Positions 26,594 to 34,130 of a stretch of 36,863 nucleotides of DNA are shown here, piece after piece. Below the pieces are notes generated by a model that was given only the letters and a program-made list of their open reading frames with translations, was not told the origin of the DNA and made no database searches. The position numbers and the translations under genes are program-made. Each line of letters starts with the position of its first letter. Position 1 is the first letter of the stretch. The DNA is from Lacticaseibacillus pantheris DSM 15945 = JCM 12539 = NBRC 106106 (GTDB lineage: Bacteria; Bacillota; Bacilli; Lactobacillales; Lactobacillaceae): assembly GCF_001311175.1 (NCBI RefSeq), contig NZ_BBAI01000023.1:1-36863 (forward strand). Reading direction: 5' to 3'.

Positions 26594-26621
26594 TTGGCGC
26601 ATACAGTGAATGTGGTATGCT
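26594..26621 (+). promoter_or_regulatory. Promoter of the sortase pair
   Basis: TTGGCG (26594-26599) and TATGCT (26616-26621) with a 16-base spacer, about 36 bases before the sortase start at 26657. Confidence 0.6.
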
Positions 26622-26656
26622 AAACGCAGTTATGTATTAAGAGAGGAAACAGTGGT

Positions 26657-27475
26657 ATGGAAAAGCGGCGGCGCGCACGGGACCCTTGGTTCAGTATTAT
26701 CTGCACGCTCCTCGTCGTTGTGGGCGTGGGGCTTATTTTGACGCCCACGATTTATTCGCGCGTAGTCGCAGGTCGGTACCAGCAGGACGTCCGGGTCTAC
26801 AAGCAGCATGCCCAGACGACCACCAGGCGGACGCAGCGGCTAACGGCGTACAACCAGGCCCTGGCGGTCGGTCAACGAGGTACGCTCCCGCTCACCACGA
26901 ACCAACTGAGCCACACGATTGGCTACGTGACGATTCCGCGAATCCACGTGCAGAATCAACCTATCTATTACGGTGATGACGACAACACGCTGGCTCATGG
27001 TGTCGGCATCATGCCGGGAACCAGCCTCCCCATCGGCGGGCGGTCAACGCTCAGCGTCATATCGGGGCACTCGGGGTTCAACAACCAGGTCATCTTTGAT
27101 AACATTCGCCACCTCAAAAACGGTGACCGCTTCTACGTCACCGCACTGGGTCAGCCGCGCCACGCGTATCGGGTTTACAAGCGGATGGTGGTGGCTCCGA
27201 GTGGCAAAGCCGCGTTGGCCCCCATCCGCATTCAGCAGGGCAAAGACATTACGGTGCTCCTGACGTGCACGCCGATTTTCATCAACTCGCACCGGCTGCT
27301 AATTTTCGGCAAACGGGTACCGATAAAATCCGCCAAGCCAACAACCTCGCCAGCCCCAACCACGCACACTAACTGGTGGCTGTACACCACGATAATCGTG
27401 ATCACAATCATAGTCGTTGCGGGCGGCGTAACGCTGGTTATGCGGCACCAACATCAATCCAAGGACATTAAATGA
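26657..27475 (+). CDS. Class C (pilin-polymerising) sortase
   Basis: A 272-residue sortase with an N-terminal membrane helix (about residues 12-32) and a C-terminal one (YTTIIVITIIVVAGGVTLVM), as in class C enzymes. The catalytic residues are His138 (VISGHSGF), Cys204 (LLTCTPIFINSHR) and Arg213 (HRLLIFGKR). The usual DPF/DPW lid after the first membrane helix is not seen; a DPW occurs only before it. The start at 26657 has GAGAGG about ten bases upstream. It overlaps the next sortase gene by ATGA, so the two are coupled. It likely links the YPK pilins encoded divergently. Confidence 0.92.
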   Translation: MEKRRRARDPWFSIICTLLVVVGVGLILTPTIYSRVVAGRYQQDVRVYKQHAQTTTRRTQRLTAYNQALAVGQRGTLPLTTNQLSHTIGYVTIPRIHVQNQPIYYGDDDNTLAHGVGIMPGTSLPIGGRSTLSVISGHSGFNNQVIFDNIRHLKNGDRFYVTALGQPRHAYRVYKRMVVAPSGKAALAPIRIQQGKDITVLLTCTPIFINSHRLLIFGKRVPIKSAKPTTSPAPTTHTNWWLYTTIIVITIIVVAGGVTLVMRHQHQSKDIK

Positions 27476-28271
27476 TGAAAAACTTTATCCGGTGGTTTTG
27501 GAGCCCCCTACTATTATTAATACTCACGGCGGCCGCGGTCTGGGCGGGCGGTTTTGTCATTACGCAGGACGTACCGGTCACCTCTGCACGTTGGCGCAGT
27601 TACGCCAACAGCAACGCAGCCAAGCGGGCTAACACAACCGCCAGAATTAACGACGTCGACACCGCGACTTTGACCCGAGCACAGGCCCACACTAGCGCGT
27701 TACAACGGCAGTATGGGATGGGCGAGCTGCGGATTCCGGCGACGAACACCGACCTGAGATTTACTCCGTGGTGAATAACGCGACGTTGTCAACGGGTGTG
27801 GCGCGCTACTTTCCCGACCGCAAGATGGGCCAAGGCAACAACGTTTACGCCGCGCACAACTTGATCGGCGCGGACATCCTCTTGAACCGGACGGCGGACC
27901 TCCGCAAAGGTGATGAGGTGACGCAGACCGACTTCCGTCACGTGTACCACTACCGCGTGGTGTACAACCGGGTGATTCGGGAGACGGAGACAACGGTGCT
28001 GAACCAAACGAGCGAGGGCCGGATTACGCTGATCCACTGTGAAGGCCCGCTGAACACTCCGTTCAGGCGCGTGGTCATCGGTCGCCTAAGCAAAGTCACG
28101 GCCTACCACGCGGTCAAGGAGCCGCGGCGAACGTGGTTGCGGACCGGGCAGCGGGTGACTGGCGTACTCGCGAACAGCCGCGTTAACCGGCCGCTGGCGG
28201 TAGCGGTGCTCGCGGTCTTCGTCCTCCTGCTGGGGTATGCGTACCGCGGGTTCTACAACAGTCGCCGATAG
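27472..28271 (+). CDS. Second sortase, class-A-like core with two membrane helices, one frameshift
   Basis: About 266 residues after repair of a lost G near 27756 (NTDLEIYSVVNNATL restored). The core resembles class A sortases: MGQGNNVYAAHNL with His129, then LIHCEGPLNTPFRRVVIGR with Cys190 and Arg199 or Arg200. Unlike a typical class A enzyme it has a second, C-terminal hydrophobic segment (LAVAVLAVFVLLLGYAY). The residue before Cys is His instead of Thr. The ATG at 27472 overlaps the stop of the first sortase. It may anchor finished pili to the wall or handle the non-standard sorting signals of the neighbours; this is inference. Confidence 0.8.
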
Positions 28272-28275
28272 ACAA

Positions 28276-28310
28276 AACGAGCAACTAGCAGACAGGGTTA
28301 GTTGCTCGTT
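28276..28310 (+). terminator. Terminator of the sortase pair
   Basis: AACGAGCAACTA (28276-28287) pairs with TAGTTGCTCGTT (28299-28310), followed by TTTGTT. It lies five bases past the sortase stop. Confidence 0.85.
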
Positions 28311-28323
28311 TTTGTTGGTTGGC

Positions 28324-28585
28324 GGTTCTGGCCGGTGGGAGTGCTGCGGGGCACTACGACTTGGTGGACCGCTCCACGGTGACCGCTGCTAGGGCGAAAC
28401 CTCCAACCGCAAAAACCGCGGTTTCCGGTGCGACTTAGAGCCTGCCTGCCAAGCCCGGGCAGCCAGTCTCTAAGTTCGTCGCGCTGTACATCGCTACGCT
28501 CTTACAGCGGCAAGCCCCTAACAGCGGTCACCGTTCCGGGTCCAGTCGTCTCCGTACCCCACGGCACCCCCCACCGGCCAGAACC
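28324..28585. repeat. Large multi-branched palindromic element E5
   Basis: GGTTCTGGCCGGTGGG (28324-28339) pairs with 28570-28585, and CGGTGACCGCTG (28377-28388) with CAGCGGTCACCG (28522-28533). Inside are hairpins AACCGC/GCGGTT, ACTTAGAG/CTCTAAGT with CTGCC/GGCAG, and CGCTGTA/TACAGCG, the last matching the hairpin in E4 and E6. No gene is seen between 28311 and 28773. Confidence 0.75.
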
Positions 28586-28773
28586 ACACTTGCGAACGAA
28601 CCTACTAATGAGCTGGTAATCGTCCACGACCGCATCAATAACTAGTCGGTCTGAATAACGTACGAGTACAGCACCAGGACGCCTGAGATTAGAGCAATTG
28701 AAAAATCAAAAACCACAGCCGAGGCTTCCAACAGCAACCCCTGACAGGAGGGGTGACTGCCATAGTTGCGTGA

Positions 28774-29001
28774 GGCCGCGTCGGTCGGGTTGATGAGCGT
28801 AGGCGCCGTGCCCGGAGACGTGGTTGCTGCGACCCCGGAGCGCTGTTCGAGCGTAGCGAGTTACAGCGGCAAATCTTGGATACAAAGTGGTTTTCTTTGG
28901 CTCCAAGATTCGTGGAAGCCGGGACGGGCTGGAGCGTGCGGGTGTAGCAATCACGGCGCAGGGCACGTAAGCCGCAGCTCACCAACCCGGCCTACGCTGC
29001 C
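28774..29001 (+). repeat. Large multi-branched palindromic element E6
   Basis: A closing stem of about 40 positions (28774-28813 with 28962-29001) includes CGGGTTG and TGAGC blocks. A second helix GTGGTTGCTGC/GTAGCAATCAC contains G-U pairs. Core hairpins CGCTGT/ACAGCG and AATCTTGGA/TCCAAGATT with CAAAG/CTTTG (28841-28912) match E4 closely. It starts 12 bases past the stop of the Rgg-like gene. Confidence 0.8.
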
Positions 29002-29012
29002 GCCCCCCGCCG

Positions 29013-29917
29013 CTACTTTGCAGGTGCCAGTTGCTGGATGGAGCGCCAGAGTTGTTCGATACCATCGTGGTCGCGCCTGAAGATGCCCTCAGGTATGAAC
29101 CACTGACGCTGGCCAGCAGGTCGTCCTTCATCTGCACGGCCCGCTTCTGGTCGCCCGTCAGGTACTCCTCAATGGCCTCACACAGTCGCTTGTACATCCG
29201 GAAGTAATAGTTGCTCCACAGCACAACCCGTTTGCGAATGAGATCGCTGGCTTCCAGCACGTTGTGCACCTCGCCAGAATCCACCGCGCTGTCGAGCAGC
29301 CCAATATAGAAACTGTCCAGCACGGCGTCCGACTGATCATCGAGGTTAGTCCATCCCAACGCCCGAGTATTCAAACTGTGGCCCTTAAAGGTGCCCTGTA
29401 GTTCGGCATACGGCACGTAACTCACTACGCGGCTAACCACGCGGAAGTCGAAGGCCGTCCACTGTTCATAGTTGGCAAACTGCCGGAACAAACGGTTGGC
29501 CGCCTGCCGGGCACCATCACTGTCACTGCGTAATTCACACAGCATAATCTCACAGGTCATAATCTCACTCTTCATCCAGGGTAGGTATTCATCCTTGGCT
29601 GCCGCAGTGAGCTCGGCCTGGATACTCTCCAATTGCTGCGTATCGCCAGTTGCGCCCGCATTGATAATATGACCGTCCACTTGATCGAACGACCAGGTAT
29701 GGCCCTCCACCAATCCTTGGACTTCTTCCGGTTCCGCCGTGAGGTACGACAGTAGGTGGATAAACTGGCTCAACTTCATGTCAACCTGACCCTGAGCGAT
29801 GCGCTGCAAAGTCTTCTGCGACCAGCCGAGGTCATCCGCCAAACGTTGCCGCGGAATGTGCTTAGCCAACCGCAAATCCTCAATATAACGACCTACCGCT
29901 CCATAATCCACAGCCAT
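29013..29917 (-). CDS. Rgg-like transcriptional regulator, frameshift near C-terminus
   Basis: About 301 residues after repair, the usual Rgg/MutR length. Residues 1-60 are an XRE-type helix-turn-helix (GAVGRYIEDLRLAKHIPRQRLADDLGWSQKTLQRIAQGQVDMKLSQFI). The rest is an all-helical repeat domain as in peptide-binding Rgg proteins. A lost C near 29092 shifts the end; restoring it gives PEGIFRRDHDGIEQLWRSIQ and a stop at 29013. The ATG at 29917 has AGGAGG five bases upstream. It lies between the sortase pair and the third sortase, so it is a good candidate pilus regulator. No convincing peptide pheromone gene was found beside it. Confidence 0.85.
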
Positions 29918-30029
29918 CACGGCCTCCTATTTATCCAACCCGGGCACCAGTCAATTACCCACTATTTACATTTTTTGTACAAAATTTGAGCAATATTTAA
30001 CCAACAAGTACGGCTCAGTATTCGGGTTA

Positions 30030-30058
30030 ATTATAACAAAATATGGCCACTTGTGACC
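30030..30058 (-). promoter_or_regulatory. Promoter of the Rgg-like gene with pilus-type motif
   Basis: TATAAT (30035-30030) on the minus strand, with GGTCACAAGTG (30058-30048) over the -35 region. The motif differs by one base from the pilin operators. Confidence 0.5.
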
Positions 30059-30244
30059 GATTTATCTATATTACGGTGATAATCTCAGGCAAGCTTTAAA
30101 CAATATCGTCTTAATGTTTGAAAAGCCAGCGTTTACCTGCCACACATCCGTACCGCTAATTGTTGTTTTCCCCGTACTTTGCATTCAAACCCACGCTAGC
30201 GGCACGGTTGCACCCAACCTTGGTACCCAAGACACTTTTGGCCT

Positions 30245-30255
30245 GGTCACAACTG
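30245..30255 (+). promoter_or_regulatory. Pilus-type motif upstream of third sortase
   Basis: GGTCACAACTG, two bases different from the pilin motif, in the 563-nt gap (29918-30480) before the third sortase gene; a TATGAT lies at 30288-30293. No gene in this gap can be supported. Confidence 0.35.
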
Positions 30256-30480
30256 TCCCATTTGTACACATGACGGTAAAAAGTGGGTATGATGTTGTCG
30301 TAGGTTAACGTGCGTCCCCAAAATGTTGCATACATGCGTGCGTTAGCCCTCATACTTAGTGGTACTACGTATGGCCCTAATCCGTGTTTCGACTCCGCCC
30401 GCTCCCCAAGCTGCGCACTGTCAACACTGAATTGGCGGGACTACGCGCAGTGCCACATTTTGCATACGGAGGTTTTAATC

Positions 30481-31395
30481 GTGTCAAAGAAGAAAGCCAA
30501 TAACGATCAGCAGCAACAACCCCGTCAACGTCACGGTTGGCTCAAATGGTTTTTCGGCACGATGTTAATCCTCGGGGCCATCCTTTTCTTTGCCCCCATG
30601 ATTTACGAACACCAGCAGGACAACCAGCGTATCCGGCTGGCTGAAAACTACCGTAAACACCTGTACCCCGCCGACGCCAAGCGTGACGAGTTGATTCGCC
30701 AGTACAACGCGAACGCCTACGCCACGCAACAACGCCGGCCACACCCATACCGGCCCGTCACGATTAAGGAAATTATGGACGGGCACCCCAAAGCGGCGAT
30801 TGGTAACGTCAGCATCCCCAGCATCCACCTCAAGGGGATGCCGGTCTACTACGGTGATAGTGACCGCATTCTCGCGAAGGGTACCGGCGTCATGCCATTC
30901 ACATCCCTACCAAGCAAGGGCCATTACGTCACGTCGTCCGTGACCGGGCATACGGGGATGGCCAACCGCATCTTCTTTGACAACATCCGTTACATGAAGA
31001 AGGCCGACGTGTTCTACCTCGACGTCTTTGCCCACCGCCTCGCCTACAAGGTGTACCGCAAGCAGGTCATCGACCCGCAGCGCGCCGACGCGGTGTCGCA
31101 CTTCTACGTGAAGAGCAAGCAGAACCGCGCCATCCTAATGACGTGTACGCCCATCGGCATTAACGACCACCGCCTGTTGGTGTACGGCCGGCGGATTTCA
31201 CTCAAGGAAGCAAGGCGAACGCACACCATTCCGCGCGACACGTTCAGCCCCATGAACCTGTGGCGGGACGCGATTATTCTGTTACTGATACTTTTGCTAC
31301 TCTGGTGGATCTACCGGTGGTATCAGGACCATAAGGATAAGGGGCAGGACGAGGAAACGACGGACAATAACGAAAACACCAACGAAACAAATTAA
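30481..31395 (+). CDS. Third sortase, class C
   Basis: A 304-residue sortase. It starts at GTG 30481, with GGAGG eight bases upstream. A Gln-rich basic N-terminus precedes the first membrane helix (WFFGTMLILGAILFFAPMIY). The catalytic set is His157 (SVTGHTGM), Cys222 (LMTCTPIGINDHR) and Arg231 (HRLLVYGRR). A C-terminal helix (DAIILLLILLLLWWIY) is followed by a charged tail ending ENTNETN. It is about 30% similar by eye to the first sortase, so it may polymerise the second pilin type. It is monocistronic with a terminator downstream. Confidence 0.9.
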   Translation: MSKKKANNDQQQQPRQRHGWLKWFFGTMLILGAILFFAPMIYEHQQDNQRIRLAENYRKHLYPADAKRDELIRQYNANAYATQQRRPHPYRPVTIKEIMDGHPKAAIGNVSIPSIHLKGMPVYYGDSDRILAKGTGVMPFTSLPSKGHYVTSSVTGHTGMANRIFFDNIRYMKKADVFYLDVFAHRLAYKVYRKQVIDPQRADAVSHFYVKSKQNRAILMTCTPIGINDHRLLVYGRRISLKEARRTHTIPRDTFSPMNLWRDAIILLLILLLLWWIYRWYQDHKDKGQDEETTDNNENTNETN

Positions 31396-31432
31396 TTTCT
31401 AATTTTATTAACTAAGCAAATAAAGCCCAGAT

Positions 31433-31479
31433 CAAGGTAAACCGCGATAATCCGTTTGTGGGTATCGCAAATAACCTTG
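31433..31479 (+). terminator. Terminator of third sortase
   Basis: CAAGGT (31433-31438) pairs with ACCTTG (31474-31479), with an inner GCGATA/TATCGC helix, followed by TTTTGGACTTTTTTT. Confidence 0.7.
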
Positions 31480-31528
31480 TTTTGGACTTTTTTTGTCACA
31501 CACTTAAACTTTTTAAAAAAATACGCTG

Positions 31529-32152
31529 TCAATCTACTTGACTACCAGCAACTGCGGATGCAGAGGCTGCGGCGGACGTATTTGCATCATCAGCTGATCG
31601 AGCAAAAGCCGTTCTATCGATTTGGCTGTCAGCTACTGCAAGATTTTTGTGGGAGGCCATCGACATACCCGACGGAGAATCAGCGGCCAAAACAGCCTCA
31701 GCATTAATGTCAGATTGGGGGTAGTAAACTGCAGCAACGGCTGAGGCAGCGACCTGGCTTCGCACATTTGTAGAAAGAGTTGCTACCGCAGCAACATTGG
31801 AGTCTATCGTGGCCTGCAAGTTAACACCAGATTTGGTTGATGAATAATCAGCAGTCCTAGCGACCTCAGCGTCAATACACGATTGGGGGTAGGAAACGGC
31901 GTCGGCAGTTAAAGCAGCGTCTTGACTTGCTACATTTGCGGAACGAGTTGCCACATCGGCCGTCGCTGAAATTTTAGTGGCCTTTACAGCAACGTTGGAA
32001 CTGGCACTAGCACTGCGCGACATTCGATCATCATTCGACACCGCCTGGGTTGAGGCCTGTCTGCCGTTATCCAACAAGTGATTGATCTCATTAGCACCAA
32101 CCGTTAATCCCAAAAGTGCCACTGAGCTAATCAATATTTTGTTTCTCTTCAT
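31529..32152 (-). CDS. Secreted Ala/Ser-rich repeat protein of unknown function
   Basis: A 207-residue protein with an N-terminal signal peptide (MKRNKILISSVALLGLTVGA) and a low-complexity body rich in Ala, Ser, Val and Asp. Two diverged copies of a 56-residue unit are visible, marked by YPQSCIDAEV and YPQSDINAEA; the DNA repeats at 31713 and 31881, 168 nt apart. There is no C-terminal sorting signal or second membrane segment, so it is probably released or bound non-covalently. The start at 32152 has GGAGG seven bases upstream. No family was recognised; one unit has a lone Cys. It lies between the third sortase and E7. Confidence 0.65.
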   Translation of the reverse strand: MKRNKILISSVALLGLTVGANEINHLLDNGRQASTQAVSNDDRMSRSASASSNVAVKATKISATADVATRSANVASQDAALTADAVSYPQSCIDAEVARTADYSSTKSGVNLQATIDSNVAAVATLSTNVRSQVAASAVAAVYYPQSDINAEAVLAADSPSGMSMASHKNLAVADSQIDRTAFARSADDANTSAAASASAVAGSQVD

Positions 32153-32259
32153 CAACAATTCCTCCGTCATATTTATATGAAATGTACAAAGTCAGTATAC
32201 TCTGATAAGATCGCCAACCAATAAAAAAAATTTTTCCAAAACCGTTAAAGCAAAAAAAA

Positions 32260-32296
32260 CGGGCGTATCAACAAATCATCTTTGTCGATACGCCCG
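32260..32296 (-). terminator. Minus-strand terminator
   Basis: CGGGCGTATC-AACAAA pairs with TTTGTCGATACGCCCG; on the minus strand it is followed by TTTTTTTTG. It would stop transcripts coming from the oxidoreductase gene before the secreted-protein gene. Confidence 0.75.
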
Positions 32297-32363
32297 CTTC
32301 AAAAAAAATTATGGTACTGCGGCGGCTGGCCGCAATTAAAATTTATCCGTCAACCGTATATAA

Positions 32364-32537
32364 GGCACAGGACATATTTACGCATATGCGCAATATCGCC
32401 GCTCAACCGCGCGAACATATCATTCGTTCGCCCCCCACCAAATATGCGTGCGCGCATATTCAGTTTGTCGCCACAAACGCCGTACCGTCGCGGTCCAACG
32501 CAGCCTTTGCGCATATCCATAAATATGTCCTGTGTGC
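32364..32537. repeat. Palindromic intergenic element E7
   Basis: CACAGGACATATTTA (32366-32380) pairs perfectly with TAAATATGTCCTGTG (32520-32534), then ATATGCGCAA pairs with TTGCGCATAT. Inside are hairpins GCGAAC/GTTCGC, ATATGCG/CGCATAT and GTTTG/CAAAC, and the module GCCGCTCAACCG. It fills most of the gap 32297-32583. Confidence 0.7.
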
Positions 32538-32583
32538 TATCCGGACCTAACGCCCAATTTACGTTACGCCCACAACATCCCCA

Positions 32584-33916
32584 CTACCGAATCTTGTGCC
32601 AAGCCGACGCACTGATCGACGGGAACAAGTGCGCCATCCGCCACATCTGGTCGCGGTCGTAGCCGAACACCACCGCCGGCAGCAGCGTGTTCACCGCATC
32701 CTCGGCCTGCTCGCTCATCTCCGCGACCCCCACCAGGTGGTGATCATCATCAAATACCAGCAGGCTATCACCGATACTTTGCTCGTCAATCTGGCGGTAC
32801 CAATCGTCCGGCACGTGGTTGTGGACCACGCTTGCGCCCACCGCCTCGGCACTCTCTGGCTGCACGCGACCTGCGCAATCCGCGGCGACGTGTAGACCAC
32901 CGTCGGAATCGGTGGGTAATCAATCGCCGCATCCGTCTGTCCGCTAAATAGCTGGTAGAGGTAGTAGGATTCAAAGGTGGCCGTGGGGGTCAGCCGCGGC
33001 TGTTCCTTATCGATGACATCCCCCGCCGCATAGATTGACGGCACGTTCGTCTGCAGGTGGTCGTTCACCGGAATCCCGTGCGGCGTCACCGTCACGCCCG
33101 CCGCCTCAAGCCCGATGCCCTCGACGTTCGGAATCCGTCCGGTCGCGTCCAGCACCATGTCAACGGCGAGCGTCGCGTCATCCCCGTAGTGCACCGTGAT
33201 GTCGCCGTCATCCCGGGATAGTTGACGAATACCGGCGTTACGGACAAAGGTGACCCCGCGACTTTGCAAGTCGTCGATCACCGCTTCCACGAACGGCTGG
33301 TGGAACCGGCGTAACGCCTTGTCGCCGTGCATCAGGACGGTGACGTCCGCCCCGGCCGCGTTGGCGATGGTGGCAAACTCCATACTGATGTAGCCCGAGC
33401 CATAATGGCGATGCGGTGCGGCAACTCGCGCAGGTTCATAAAGTCGGAGCTGTCAATCGCCAGTTCGTCGCCCGGTACGTCCAAACGGTGAGGACGCAGC
33501 CCGGTGGCAACCACAATTTTGTCGCCGGTATAAGCCCGGCCATCCACCGATATGGTGTGGGCGTCGATGAGCACTCCGCGGCCATGGATAATATCCGCGC
33601 CGGATTGCGTCAACTTACCCGCAATGTTGCCCGGCAGCGGGTCAATGATGGTCTGCTTGTGCGCCACCAGCTCCGACCAATTGATGCCTACTTTGCCACT
33701 CACCACGCCCTGCATCCGCTCCACCGCACGCTGCACGGTCACCGGCGCGTCCAGCGTAATCTTGGCGTTACAGCCGCGGTTCGGACACGTGCCGCCGATG
33801 AGCCCACTCTCGATGACGCCCACCCGTTTGCCGCTTGCCGCCAAGGGCCCGGCACCATCAAAGGTCCCGTGACCCGCACCGAGAAACAAAACATCGTAAT
33901 CATACGTCTGTGTCAT
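32584..33916 (-). CDS. Pyridine nucleotide-disulfide oxidoreductase, two frameshifts
   Basis: A flavoprotein of about 444 residues when repaired, related to glutathione or mercuric reductase. The FAD motif is VLFLGAGHGTFDGA, and the redox disulfide is Cys44/Cys49 in GGTCPNRGCNAK. The second FAD motif IYAAGDV is present. The C-terminal dimer domain has AHLFPSIS where glutathione reductase has a His-Pro pair. Single bases are lost near 33400 (restoring IMGSGYISMEF) and 32867 (restoring QVGVQPESAEAVG). The start at 33916 has GGAGG upstream. It is likely a thiol or unknown disulfide reductase using NAD(P)H. Confidence 0.88.
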
Positions 33917-34051
33917 GTCGATCCTCCGTTATTCTGGCCTTAGTAGCAGTCTTCACACCATTAAGTATAACAGGGCTAGGCGGGCGGGGCTGACGACGGT
34001 TGTAAGCAAAGTGGTGGAAATAATGCGTGGCAACCAGTGCTCCAACGCCAA

Positions 34052-34098
34052 AACGACCCGGTTTCGTCGCTGTTGTTGCGCGGCAAAACCGGGTCGTT
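34052..34098 (-). terminator. Terminator of LPATG protein gene
   Basis: AACGACCCGGTTT (34052-34064) pairs perfectly with AAACCGGGTCGTT (34086-34098). On the minus strand TTTTGG follows. It lies 33 bases past the stop at 34131. Confidence 0.75.
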
Positions 34099-34130
34099 AA
34101 TATTTTATTCGCTAAAGGAGGTAGTTAAAA

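Noticed and set aside
28428..28966. Several 60-100-codon frames on both strands between the sortase pair and the Rgg-like gene.
   Set aside because: They lie within the palindromic elements E5 and E6, mirror each other on opposite strands and have no ribosome sites.
30114..30308. 64-codon plus-strand frame with a hydrophobic stretch near the Rgg-like gene, considered as a peptide pheromone.
   Set aside because: No ribosome binding site, length and sequence unlike short hydrophobic peptides, and the frame overlaps a motif-rich control region.
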